Of a stretch of DNA of 64,000 nt, positions 51,786-60,235 are shown in pieces; the first letter of the stretch is position 1, and every line of letters starts with the position of its first letter. Origin of the DNA: Streptomyces sp. Isolate_45. GTDB lineage: Bacteria; Actinomycetota; Actinomycetes; Streptomycetales; Streptomycetaceae. Below the pieces are notes generated by a model. The model had not been told where the DNA came from. It saw only the letters and a list, made by a program, of their open reading frames with translations, and did not search any database. The position numbers and the translations under genes are program-made. The DNA lies in NCBI RefSeq assembly GCF_024721315.2, contig NZ_JANFAK020000009.1, positions 40,410 to 104,409 of the forward strand, written 5' to 3'.

Positions 51786-54700
51786 TCACCTCGTCGCGGT
51801 GGTGGTCAGGGGCGGGGTGGTCAGGCTGCGGCCGGCGAGCGCGGCGTAGCCGGTGAGCGGACTGTCGGTGTCGGCGCCGGGTCCCGCGCCGAGCCGGGCG
51901 AGGGTGCTGAGCACGGCGGTGCGGCGGTCCTTGACGGTGTCGGCGGCGACGGTGTCGACGATGGTCCGGACGCTCTGGTCGTCGGCCCGCGGCTCGGGCC
52001 CGGCGGGGTCGGACACGCGCAGGGGCATGCGACCGTCCGGGAGTCCTTCGTACGAAAGCGCCTGTGAGGTGACGGGCCCGGTGTCGGTGCCGTAGTCCGG
52101 CTTGGGGAGGGTGATCCTCAGTCCGGTGAGGCGGTTTTCGAGCAGTTGGTCGCCGTCGAGCGCATCACCGGGTTTGGCCAGGGGCTTGCCCCACAGGCCG
52201 GGGGCGACCGTGCCGGTGACCGGCTTGACCACCCAGTGATGGTCGGTGGGGTGGAAGGTCGTGCCGTCCTTGGTGATGGTGACCCGGTGGGCGGAGGTGA
52301 CACCGGTTTTCCGCATGGGGCGGATGTCGATGGTCCCCTCGTCGGACTGCTTGATCAGCCGTTCGTTGATGTAGAGGTGCGAGGCGGGGATGCCGGCTTC
52401 GGTGGTGAAGGTGAATCCGGCCGAGGAGACGAGGGTCGGTTCCTTGGCGGCCGCGCGCCGGGCGATCTCGCCCTGGTCGGCGTCGGCGAGCAGGCCCTCG
52501 TTGGGGATGACCCGGGCGGGTGCGGGGATCTGGGTGCGGAACTCGGGCCAGTCCACGGTGGGGGTGTTGTCGCGGGAGGAGCCGAAGCCGAAGCTGAAGG
52601 AAATGAACCAGAGTTTGACGGTGGCCCGGCCCCCGAAGGGCGGCAGCCACAGGTGGAGGTCGATGCCGACCTCGACGGAGATGCGGACCCGGACGAACCA
52701 GACCTTGATGGTGGCCGCGACGCCGATGCTGATGCCGAGCCGGACGTCGAGGTAGAAGGGTTTCCACTGGACCAGCACGTCGAGGTGTGCGGTGAACCAC
52801 GCGGAGAAGATGCCCTTGTCGTAGACGGCGGCCAGGCGCCCGCCGAACATGAACGCGGCGGGGGTGATCGCGGCGTAGGCCTCGGCCCGCACGGTGATGT
52901 CGCTGGCCGGGGACCACACGAACCCGAGTCGTTTGGGCCGGGGGTAGTGCGTGGGGACGTTGTAGTCGGGGTGGTAGCCGCCGAGGCTGATGGCGAAGTC
53001 CCCGGCGCGGCCTCCGCCAGTCCAGACGTAGACGGCAATGCCACCGGTGAGTTCGATCGACGGATCGAGCACGTAGCTGCCGGGCAGCAGGGCCACGTCC
53101 ATGGACAGGCAGTGCTCGGCGGAGCTGAAGCCGAGGCTCAGGCCGATGTTCACCTTGGCGATGGCCCGGGCGTTCGGGTCGAGGGTGCGCGGCAGGCTGA
53201 CGGAGGTGCGGCCGAGCAGCATGGCCTTGACGGAGTCGCCGAGTTCGATGACGGCGAGGGCTTTGGTCTCGATGAAGCCGAAGCTGGTGAACTTCACTCC
53301 GGCGGCGATCCAATACTGGCCCTCGGTGGGGCGGATCCAGCCGGTGGGTCCGGTGAGGGCCTTGAGCGCGTCCTCGGGGGTGTACGGCGTCGGGGCCGGC
53401 ATGCCGGGCAGCGCTTGGGCCGCGTCCAGCCGTGCCACCAGAGGGAATTCGGCGATCTCGGCGCCGGTGGGGACCTTCTTGAAGGAGCTGTTGATCCCGA
53501 ATCCGGCGGAGAAGCCGGTGACGGTGAAGGGCGGCGGGCCGAAGACCGAGGCGCCGCCGAGGAGGGAGACCTCGCCGTAGATGAAGACTGAGTGCCAGCC
53601 TTCGATGCTGCGTGCCCACACGGCCTGGGCGCCGAGTTCGACGGCCATCGCCTGGACGAGGATCAGTCCGGCGAGTTCGAAGTCAAGGGTGGGGTCGTCA
53701 GGTGTCTTGTTGAGCAGGCCGCCCTTGAGGCCGATGACCCCGTCGGCGGCGGTGGCTTCGATGTTCATGCCGTGCAGGAAGGGCAGCAGCGGGAAGCCGC
53801 CGCTCATGCCGACGTAGAAGCCGAGTCCGGCGACCTGCCAGGTGAGAGAACCGATCGTGACCTGGCCCTGGAGCTCGATCAGCAGGCCTTTTTTGAAGTC
53901 GTGGCGGAATACGATCGACGAGAGGTAGACCGGTCCGAACTGCTTGCCGATCACGAACTCGTATTCGAGCTTCGGCTTGTCCGGGCTCTCCGGATCCGGT
54001 CCGAACTTCGGCGGGACGGTGATCACCAGTGCTGGGGTCGGCTTGCCCATGACCGCGAGGTAGACCGCCGCACTCACGTTCTTACCCAGCGGGACCCCTG
54101 CCGCCGCGTTCACCACCGGCAACTGCTGGAGCGGGCCGAGGTCGTACTCGGTGACGACCCGGTTGATCTTGATGACGTCTTCGGCGCTGAGGTTCTCGGA
54201 GACGTACATGATCTGGAGCGCGGGCAGGGACAGCAGCCCATTGCCGATCATGGGTCCGACCACCGGCAGCCCGGAACCGTTCCAGTCCGTGCGGGCCCGG
54301 ACCATGGCGACGGTGGTGGCCTTGGGTTTGCCGTCCTGGCCGGTGCGGCCGAGCACCGTGGTCCGCAGCACCAGCAGTTCCACCGGGTTCGCGCCGGTGC
54401 CGTGGTCCACCGGCGCTTCGGCGGTGACCATCAGGTTGTCCATCTTGCCCATCGGGTGCTGGTGCAGCTGGACCCGCTCCAGCCAGTCGACCAGCGGTCC
54501 GGGCAGTTCGACGCCGTACTCGCCGAGGGCTTCGAGCAGCGGGGTGATCAGCAGCGGCGGTCCGTCGAGGGGCTGGGCCGTGCCGATGGACTCCTTGCGC
54601 AGTTCGGCGCGGAACTCCAGCGGGTCGGCGACCGCCCCGCCGAGCTGGAAGCCCACCCAGGGCCCGGTGCCGGGGCACCGTCCTGCCGCGGCCGCGGCCT

Positions 54701-55064
54701 GTCCGGCGGCCAGCAGGACCCGCAGTGACCGGCCGCCGGACAGTCCGGACAGGTCGACGCGGGCGACGGCGGTCTGGAGTAGCCAGGTCGCCGGGCTCGC
54801 CTCGAAGAGCAGCGCGTCGACCGCCGTGCCGGTGGCGAAGAACCGGGCGCTGGCCGGCATCTCCTCACCGGCCAAAGTGACTTTGCCGGTCAGTGTCAGA
54901 GCGGCGCTGTCGGCAGTCGCCTCAGTGAGGGTCAGAATGCCGCTGGGCAGGTGCTCCAGGGACTCGGACTCGCCGCTCAGCCCGAGCCGCCCGGTGTCGA
55001 GCTCGAACGTACCGGCACCCCCCGCCGGGAACAGTGCAACCAGTTCATCGACCGTCAGCGCCAT
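51786..55064 (-). CDS. DUF6603-domain protein, 1092 aa, first gene of the operon
   Basis: Blocks typical of DUF6603 are visible: FYVGMSGGFPLLPFLHGMNI near 410, WHSVFIYGEVSLLGGASVFG then PPPFTVTGFSAGFGINSSF near 490-525, GDFAISLGGYHPDYNVPTHY near 695 and AFMFGGRLAAVYDKGIFSAW near 740. From about 740 to 850 nearly every segment is an alternating amphipathic strand (WKPFYLDVRLGISIGVAA, KVWFVRVRISVEVGIDLHLW), like a barrel or a long lipid-binding beta-groove. No signal peptide. The function of DUF6603 is unknown. ATG 55064 follows GCGGGGGTCACCC. A promoter lies 90 bp upstream. Confidence 0.88.
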   Translation of the reverse strand: MALTVDELVALFPAGGAGTFELDTGRLGLSGESESLEHLPSGILTLTEATADSAALTLTGKVTLAGEEMPASARFFATGTAVDALLFEASPATWLLQTAVARVDLSGLSGGRSLRVLLAAGQAAAAAGRCPGTGPWVGFQLGGAVADPLEFRAELRKESIGTAQPLDGPPLLITPLLEALGEYGVELPGPLVDWLERVQLHQHPMGKMDNLMVTAEAPVDHGTGANPVELLVLRTTVLGRTGQDGKPKATTVAMVRARTDWNGSGLPVVGPMIGNGLLSLPALQIMYVSENLSAEDVIKINRVVTEYDLGPLQQLPVVNAAAGVPLGKNVSAAVYLAVMGKPTPALVITVPPKFGPDPESPDKPKLEYEFVIGKQFGPVYLSSIVFRHDFKKGLLIELQGQVTIGSLTWQVAGLGFYVGMSGGFPLLPFLHGMNIEATAADGVIGLKGGLLNKTPDDPTLDFELAGLILVQAMAVELGAQAVWARSIEGWHSVFIYGEVSLLGGASVFGPPPFTVTGFSAGFGINSSFKKVPTGAEIAEFPLVARLDAAQALPGMPAPTPYTPEDALKALTGPTGWIRPTEGQYWIAAGVKFTSFGFIETKALAVIELGDSVKAMLLGRTSVSLPRTLDPNARAIAKVNIGLSLGFSSAEHCLSMDVALLPGSYVLDPSIELTGGIAVYVWTGGGRAGDFAISLGGYHPDYNVPTHYPRPKRLGFVWSPASDITVRAEAYAAITPAAFMFGGRLAAVYDKGIFSAWFTAHLDVLVQWKPFYLDVRLGISIGVAATIKVWFVRVRISVEVGIDLHLWLPPFGGRATVKLWFISFSFGFGSSRDNTPTVDWPEFRTQIPAPARVIPNEGLLADADQGEIARRAAAKEPTLVSSAGFTFTTEAGIPASHLYINERLIKQSDEGTIDIRPMRKTGVTSAHRVTITKDGTTFHPTDHHWVVKPVTGTVAPGLWGKPLAKPGDALDGDQLLENRLTGLRITLPKPDYGTDTGPVTSQALSYEGLPDGRMPLRVSDPAGPEPRADDQSVRTIVDTVAADTVKDRRTAVLSTLARLGAGPGADTDSPLTGYAALAGRSLTTPPLTTTATR

Positions 55065-55122
55065 GGGTGACCCCCGCCTGTGGACACGGTTGGGTGAGGC
55101 GCCCGCGGAACTGCGGGGCCCC

Positions 55123-55179
55123 TGTGCCGTTATGTGCCGTTACGGAAAATAAAATAGGCGAGGGTCACGGAAACATCAA
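55123..55179 (-). promoter_or_regulatory. Promoter and tandem repeat upstream of the DUF6603 operon
   Basis: Reading the minus strand, TTGATG (55179-55174) and TATTTT (55156-55151) are 17 bp apart, a good vegetative-type -35/-10 pair. Transcription would start near 55144, leaving a leader of about 80 bases. Two adjacent copies of the 10-mer TGTGCCGTTA (plus-strand 55123-55132 and 55133-55142) lie just after the start point, a position suited to an operator or leader element. The rest of 55180-55487 is AT-richer and holds no supported gene; a short plus-strand frame at 55236-55430 was not convincing. Confidence 0.65.
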
Positions 55180-55487
55180 TACGGAGCGTGTGCGTGGCAC
55201 AGCCATCCGGCCATTACGTCTGGAAAACACTGGCCAGGGCCCTGGAAATGGACACCTCTTTCCCGCCAAACGCGCTTTCACGTGAGGGGATTTGGAATAT
55301 TCTACGGGCCACCGGAAGCGGATATCTGACCGAAGGGCCGTTCGGAGAATCGATTCGGTCAGCGCATTTTCAGACGACCGAATCCGCTGCCCGCTGCCCT
55401 CCCCACTTCGCGATCCGCCGTCCCGAATGAATGACCGAATTACAGGATTCAGCCATGCACCCCAGGACAGCATCAAAGTCAGTTGAT

Positions 55488-55700
55488 CAGGTAGCGGGGC
55501 GGTCCAGACCGACGGGCGGATAATGCGACCGTGGGAACGCTCGGTTTGGACGTGCTCCTCCGCTTCGGGGACCGCGGGTAGCAGAGCTGCGTGGACCCAG
55601 GCGAGCGGGGCCGCCTGGTTGCCCTTGGCCGACAGGGCGTAGTCGGCGTGACGCTGTTCCAGCAGGTAGGCAGCGGTGCCGCGCAGGTGCGGGCGGGGTC
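55488..55700 (-). pseudogene. ISAs1-type transposase fragment
   Basis: Minus strand: AYLLEQRHADYALSAKGNQA, LAWVHAALLPAVPEAEEHVQ and TERSHGRIIRPSVWTAPL. The order HYxLxxKGNQ, then about 35 residues, then HGRxExR is the catalytic-core end of ISAs1/IS4-group transposases. The upstream part and the C-terminus are missing. It borders the DUF6603 operon on its upstream side. Confidence 0.78.
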
Positions 55701-56410
55701 GACGTTCTGGAACATCCGTCGGGTGGTGGGTTCGCTGGCCGCGCGGCGCCGACGGGACTCGGCGGCCGGCGGGCGCCGAGGGCACACTTCATTGTTCCAG
55801 TTGATGGGCTGCCGCCGTTCTGCGGGTCAGAGGTCTCCCGAGCCGTCCTCGGTCAACTTCCTGCACGGCCAGCGGATTGACGTTGCACTGCGTTGCGAGG
55901 GTGGAATAGGTCGGTGGGTCATTGACTAACTCACGATGGAAATCGGGCGGAATGGCTCACACGGCGGTCATGCAAGTGAGTCCCGGACCGACTGGTTCGG
56001 GACTCACGGCAGTGCGGGACGCGGCTGCTACAGGTCAAACTCCAGGTGCTCGATGTCCGTGAATCGGGCCTCGTCCACGCTGTCAGCATTACCTCGGGTG
56101 CGAGAGAGCGACAAGCGCCTGGGAGGTAAGTAGCCCGCAGCGAACCGTGCCTGACAGGCATTTACTGATTGTTCATTGGCTCTGCAGCGCCTGCGGCGAT
56201 CAGCCGGCTGTTCTCGACCATCAGCCGCTGGTTGACGTACGGTGGTCGGCAGCCCGCGAAGCGGCCCGGATCCGAGGCTTAATGAGAAATGGGTAAATAG
56301 CTACAGCGGCAACATCGGTCAGCAGGGAATTGAAGCAACCTACGATTATGGATTCCTGGAAATGGTGGTGCGGGCACCGAATGTGGAAGGGGTTCCTAGG
56401 GGGGTCGCGG
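55701..56410. other. Intergenic with hairpin and small remnants
   Basis: A 10-bp perfect hairpin (GTGAGTCCCG at 55976-55985, complement 55998-56007, 12-base loop) lies just after a minus-strand tail ending at 56030-56032. That tail reads LSRTRGNADSVDEARFTDIE then HLEFDL and a stop, so the hairpin may be its terminator; the 5' part of that gene is absent. Plus strand 56284-56421 gives EKWVNSYSGNIGQQGIEATY then FLEMVVRAPNVEGVPRG, open from a TGA at 56233, possibly a lost upstream part of the toxin gene. Confidence 0.45.
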
Positions 56411-56692
56411 ATGATCGGTGAAGCTGTAGCGGCATTTGAGGGTGCGGGCCTGCCGGTGGATGGAATTCGTGGAGCCTGGGTTGCCCGGGGCGGCCTGCCT
56501 GATAATTTGACATCTCTCAATGCCGCCGTGCAAATGGGGATGACTGCTCGACAAGCTGTCTGGCGAACGGCTACCGGGAAGTTTGCCGCTCGCAATGGAT
56601 TTATAGACGCCGTGATCGACTGGGATAGTCGCAAGGGTAATCCGGGAAATTACGAAGAGTTTGTTGTCAATTTCACGTGTCCGGGAGGGTGA
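56411..56692 (+). CDS. Free-standing polymorphic-toxin C-terminal domain (putative)
   Basis: 93 aa from ATG 56411, preceded by AGGGGGGT. The sequence AAFEGAGLPVDGIRGAWVAR, GLPDNLTSLNAAVQMGMTAR, VWRTATGKFAARNGFIDAV and GNPGNYEEFVVNFTCPG follows the pattern W-V, D-N-L-x-S-x-N, G-M-(S/T), A-x-x-T-x-T-G-K, GF, G-x-P-G-N-Y, V-x-F seen at the C-terminal ends of Rhs/WXG-type polymorphic toxins. I cannot name the toxin class or its active site. GC content is clearly lower than in the neighbourhood. The next gene starts directly at its stop (TGA-ATG), as toxin and immunity genes do. The N-terminal delivery part is absent. Confidence 0.6.
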   Translation: MIGEAVAAFEGAGLPVDGIRGAWVARGGLPDNLTSLNAAVQMGMTARQAVWRTATGKFAARNGFIDAVIDWDSRKGNPGNYEEFVVNFTCPGG

Positions 56693-56986
56693 ATGGATTC
56701 AGAGGAATATTTCGCGAAAAGGAGGGGGATTGTTCGGAACCTTCAAGGGTGCTGGGAGCGTGAAAAATCTGGCATTTCTGTAATGTATTTGCTGGTGTCG
56801 TTGATTGGCCCGCGTGATGATATCGGCGAGGTGGCGTTTGCGCTGATAGGGTGCATGCATGATGCATTTGATATGTCGCTTTGGGATGCTAAACGGTTGT
56901 CGCGTTGGCATGTAGTTGGTGGGGATCTCTCAGATGCGGAGATCCAGGAACGGATCGGCTCCCTCGTTCCTCGTGAATTGCAGTAA
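56693..56986 (+). CDS. Putative immunity protein of the adjacent toxin
   Basis: 97 aa, ATG 56693 immediately after the TGA of the preceding gene. Helical and slightly acidic: EYFAKRRGIVRNLQGCWERE, SVMYLLVSLIGPRDDIGEV and AFALIGCMHDAFDMSLWDAK, ending SDAEIQERIGSLVPRELQ. No signal peptide. AT-rich codons match the toxin gene, so both came in together. No immunity family is recognised; the call rests on position and size. Confidence 0.55.
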   Translation: MDSEEYFAKRRGIVRNLQGCWEREKSGISVMYLLVSLIGPRDDIGEVAFALIGCMHDAFDMSLWDAKRLSRWHVVGGDLSDAEIQERIGSLVPRELQ

Positions 56987-57017
56987 GATCTTTCTGTGAG
57001 TCAATTGCGAATGCTAA

Positions 57018-58447
57018 TAGGACTCCGTTAGGTTGTTCTTGATCTTGGTGTGGTGTGTGGTCTGTTCGGGAGGGGCTGGCGGCAGGTGGTGCAGACGCCG
57101 GTCCAGCACCTCAGGATGTCTTGGAGGGTGTCGAGGGTCTGGTAGAGGGTGAGGCCGGTGCTGGGACTTTTGGGGCCAGCCTCTGTTCTGTGAGGAAGGC
57201 CTGGGCTGCGGTCACGAGGGTGACGTGGTGGTGCCAGCCCGGCCAGGACCGTCCCTCGAAGTGGTCGAGGCCCAGGCCGTGCTTGAGTTCCCGGTAGTCG
57301 TGTTCGATGCGCCATCGGACCTTGGCCAACCGGACCAGCTCGGCGATCGGGGTGTCGGCCGGGAGGCTGGAGAGCCAATAGTCGGTAGGTGACTCGGCGT
57401 TCTCCGGCCATTCGACCAGCAGCCAGCAGTCCGGCAAGACCCCGTCCCACCAGCCCTGAGTGGACGAGGCCGCGGCTTTGATCGGACGCTCGACGGCCTT
57501 GCCGGCGGGCCGGACCCGCACGGCGGCGAAGCGGGACGTCAGCCGGCCTCGTGTCCCCTGCCGCCACGTGAGGGTGGTGAACGCCTCCGGCCCGAGACCG
57601 GCGGCCAGGGTCGCCACCGACGGCGCGGGGTGCCGGTAGCGCGGCTGGGGCCAGCAGCCGACCGTCCCTTTGCGGGGCGGAGCTTCGGGCTCGGCGTCGA
57701 ACGGATAGACACTCACGTCCGCCCGAACGGCCAGGACATAGTGGATTCCGCGGTCGGCAAGTCCGGCCCTGAAGGGTGCGTTGGTGCCGTAGGCGGCGTC
57801 CGCCACCACGACCGGAGGCCTCATGCCCCAGCCGACCAGCGTGTCGAGCATGTCCAGGGCCAACCGCCACTTCTCACGGTGGGTGACCTCGGACGGGACG
57901 CGGGTGGACGTCCTGCGATCGTCGTCCGCTTCCCACGCTCGAGGCAGGAACAACCTCCACTGCAGCGGGCAGGAGGCGGCGTCCGTCGCGGCATGAACAC
58001 TGACCGCGACCTGGCAGTTGGCGCGTTTCCCCAGGGCTCCGCAGTACTGCGGAGCCACCCCGACCGACATCTTTCCGTCCTTGGGCAGCGAAACGTCGTC
58101 GATCACCCAGGCCGTCGGGTCGATGAGCGGGAGCATGCGTTCGCAGATCCGGCGCTGCACCGGCACCGGATCCCAGGTGGACTGGTTCACGAACTGCTGC
58201 AGGTTCTGCTCGTTGCCGTCCGGCAGCCGCCCGGCCATGGCTTGGATCGACTTACGCCGACCGTCCAGCATCAGTCCCCGCAGGTAGCAGTCGCTCTTCG
58301 CTCGCTGGTCCTTACGCCTCAGCGAGGCGAAAACGTCAGCCACATACGACGCCAACTCGGCACGCATACGGTCCACTTCGCGCGCATCCACACATCCGGC
58401 ATGCCCACACTGAAGCAGCCCCAATCGGAAGACTTAACGGAGTCCTA
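57018..58447 (-). mobile_element. Complete IS701-family insertion sequence
   Basis: Terminal inverted repeats TAGGACTCCGTTAG (57018-57031) and TTAACGGAGTCCTA (58434-58447) match at 13 of 14 positions. The element is flanked by CTAA at 57014-57017 and at 58448-58451, a 4-bp target duplication of the YTAR type typical of IS701. With an intact transposase inside, it is probably recent and potentially active. Its right side lies exactly against the left end of an IS5-type element. Confidence 0.93.
57111..58391 (-). CDS. IS701-family transposase
   Basis: 426 aa from GTG 58391 (VDAREVDRMRAELASYVADV), a typical IS701 N-terminus; an in-frame TTG lies 11 codons earlier. DDE residues are seen in AWVIDDVSLPKDGKMSVGVA (first Asp), VVVADAAYGTNAPFRAGLAD (second Asp) and WRIEHDYRELKHGLGLDHFE (Glu). 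It also has QWRLFLPRAWEADD and an internal FEGRSWPGWHHH. The frame is unbroken. It catalyses cut-and-paste transposition of the element around it. Confidence 0.95.
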   Translation of the reverse strand: MDAREVDRMRAELASYVADVFASLRRKDQRAKSDCYLRGLMLDGRRKSIQAMAGRLPDGNEQNLQQFVNQSTWDPVPVQRRICERMLPLIDPTAWVIDDVSLPKDGKMSVGVAPQYCGALGKRANCQVAVSVHAATDAASCPLQWRLFLPRAWEADDDRRTSTRVPSEVTHREKWRLALDMLDTLVGWGMRPPVVVADAAYGTNAPFRAGLADRGIHYVLAVRADVSVYPFDAEPEAPPRKGTVGCWPQPRYRHPAPSVATLAAGLGPEAFTTLTWRQGTRGRLTSRFAAVRVRPAGKAVERPIKAAASSTQGWWDGVLPDCWLLVEWPENAESPTDYWLSSLPADTPIAELVRLAKVRWRIEHDYRELKHGLGLDHFEGRSWPGWHHHVTLVTAAQAFLTEQRLAPKVPAPASPSTRPSTPSKTS

Positions 58448-58516
58448 CTAAGGGTTGTCCCGTAAATGATCTCCGAGTCGTCTTTGGCGTGCTCGGTGGT
58501 CGTGTGGCCCGCTCAC

Positions 58517-59278
58517 CTATCCGGCGAGGGTGAGGTTGTGCAGGCGGGCGATGCCGAGCATGGCGTGGTGGACGCCGTCGCCTTTGAGGCTGCAGTCGCG
58601 GAGGATCTTCCATGTCTTCATGCGGGCGAAGACGTGCTCGACGCGGGCCCGGACCTGCTTGTGGGACTTGTTGTGTTCCTCCTTCCAGTCCGGAAGTTCA
58701 GCCTGGCCACGCTCACGGCGGTGTGGGATGACGAGTCCGGTGCCGGGGTAGCCGCCGTCGGCGATCGTGAGGGTCTTGCCGACCGCGGCTTTGGCGCCGG
58801 ATTCCTCCCACGCCTTGCAGTCGTTGCGGTTCCCGGCGAGTGGCCGGCCGACCACGACGACCAGGCGGGTGTCGGCGTCGATGACGACCTGGTGGTTGGT
58901 GGAGTACCGGTAGTTCTTTGACCGCGCGGCGATGGTGTGATCTCGGGTGGGCACCAGGGTGCCGTCCACGATCAGCACGGCGTCCTTGGCGAACCGCTTG
59001 CGGGGCTGGAGAACGAGCATCGGCCCCAGGTGGTCGATGATCCGGTCTGCCGCCGACTTCGACACCCCGAACAACGGCGCAAGCTGCCGCATCGTCAGGT
59101 TCATGCGCCAGTACGCCGCGACCAGCAGGGCCCGGTCCTCCAGCGGAAGGCTCCACGGCCGGCCCCTACGTACCGCGTCCGCTCCCTCGCGCCGCAGAAC
59201 CGTCACCAGCTTGCCGAACTACCGGGGGCTGAGCCCACTGAACGGGGCTATCCAAGACGGCTCCGACGCCGTGATCAC
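58517..59278 (-). pseudogene. IS5-family transposase with amber mutation
   Basis: From GTG 59278: VITASEPSWIAPFSGLSPR, then TAG at 59221-59219 where a Gln would be expected, then FGKLVTVLRREGADAVRRGR. The rest is complete: GVSKSAADRIIDHLGPMLVL (HTH), VLIVDGTLVPTRDHTIAARS (first Asp), VVIDADTRLVVVVGRPLAGN, TIADGGYPGTGLVIPHRRER (second Asp) and RARVEHVFARMKTWKILRDC (Glu). A downstream GTG at 59206 could still initiate a 229-aa protein lacking only 24 residues, so partial activity is possible. Confidence 0.85.
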
Positions 59279-59387
59279 ATCAGCCACGGCGAGATCGTCT
59301 CACCTTGATCACGCTGCGGGGCCCGCCAGCCTCTGGCCGTACACATCTCGGTCGCCCGGACGGACTCGGCATGAGAGCCTCACGTCC

Positions 59388-59801
59388 GTGGCTACTGAAT
59401 CTGAGGTGGGAGAGCTGTTGCACCAGCGCGGCTGGCGGACGGCATTCACGGTCGCTGAACGGGTGAACGCGTGGGCCGCCCTGGTAAGTGCCATCGAGCG
59501 GGGCTACGGCGACGACATCTCCGAGTACACCAACGACCTCTACTGCCGAAACTGGCTGCACGAGGCGTGGCTCCTGCTGGACGAACACATGGTCCAGCTC
59601 TGGACCCCGCAGATCAAAGCCCTGGACGACCAGTACAAGGCCGCGACGACCGACGACGACGGCCAGGCACTCGACCAGTTCCACAGGCTGCCCGGCCCCG
59701 ACCTGTGGTGGTGGCGGAGACACCCCCGCATCCTCACCGGAGACCTCGGGCGTTCGCTTCGTTCCGCTGGTGCCATCGGCGCCGACCTGGACACAGCATG
59801 A
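59388..59801 (+). CDS. Hypothetical protein inside the IS5-type element
   Basis: 137 aa from GTG 59388. LLHQRGWRTAFTVAERVNAW, NWLHEAWLLLDEHMVQLWTP, DQYKAATTDDDGQALDQFHR and LWWWRRHPRILTGDLGRSLR: Trp-rich, mainly helical, cytosolic. No family is recognised. It lies between the inverted repeats, divergent from the transposase, so it is either a passenger gene or part of the element's own equipment. Whether similar genes accompany other copies of this IS is the main open question. Confidence 0.7.
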   Translation: MATESEVGELLHQRGWRTAFTVAERVNAWAALVSAIERGYGDDISEYTNDLYCRNWLHEAWLLLDEHMVQLWTPQIKALDDQYKAATTDDDGQALDQFHRLPGPDLWWWRRHPRILTGDLGRSLRSAGAIGADLDTA

Positions 59802-59883
59802 CCCTCAACCTACTGGGATTACGGGACAGCTCTTAGCGGCGTCCTGGCGCGGTTGTGTGCGCGGCGTTGCCGAATGTCATTTG

Positions 59884-60081
59884 ATGGGCGGTTATCTCTT
59901 TGAACTTCTCCTCCGGCAGATCTTCCTGGCCCACCATGCCGTCGGAGACATGGATGCCCTCCGCGACGCTGCTTCACGGCTGGCCCGCATCAATGGAGGT
60001 CTCGGAGGCGGAGTGGACATGGAAGCTGAGACGGCCCAACTGCTGAGCACACTCCTGCCAAAGAGCGGCATCCTGCGCTGA
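59884..60081 (+). pseudogene. 3' fragment of a gene cut by the IS5-type element
   Basis: The frame runs from the IS end (about 59833) without a clear start and includes GGYLFELLLRQIFLAHHAVG, DMDALRDAASRLARINGGLG and ETAQLLSTLLPKSGILR. ATG 59884 is the first Met but has no RBS. It is probably the C-terminal part of a helical protein whose 5' part was lost at the insertion. No family is recognised. Confidence 0.45.
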
Positions 60082-60235
60082 TATTTGGGACCCAAGGCTT
60101 CGTAACCTCATCGGTGGATCATGAATGCTGTTCGTCCGGTTCAATTCGAGCGATGTGGACATCGGTGGCGTGCCGTAGGTGATGAATCACAACCAGCGAC
60201 CGAATGTCTAATTTCGTAGAGAGTTTGAGGTTTCG

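Larger units (their letters stand above)
58452..59832. mobile_element. IS5-type element with an apparent passenger gene
   Basis: The ends GGGTTGTCCCGTAA (58452-58465) and TTACGGGACAGCTC (59819-59832) are inverted repeats matching at 11 of 14 positions, perfectly over the inner TGTCCCGTAA. Inside are a minus-strand transposase with an amber codon and, divergently, a 137-aa gene. A similar terminus GGGTTGTCCTGTAA recurs at 63584-63597 as a relic. Target duplication is not clear because the left flank CTAA is also the IS701 target. Confidence 0.7.

Noticed and set aside
52146..53591. 481-codon plus-strand frame opposite the DUF6603 gene.
   Set aside because: Gly/Asp/Glu-rich shadow; DUF6603 blocks lie on the minus strand.
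55236..55430. Short plus-strand frame in the leader region of the DUF6603 operon.
   Set aside because: No RBS, no family, and it overlaps the predicted minus-strand promoter region.
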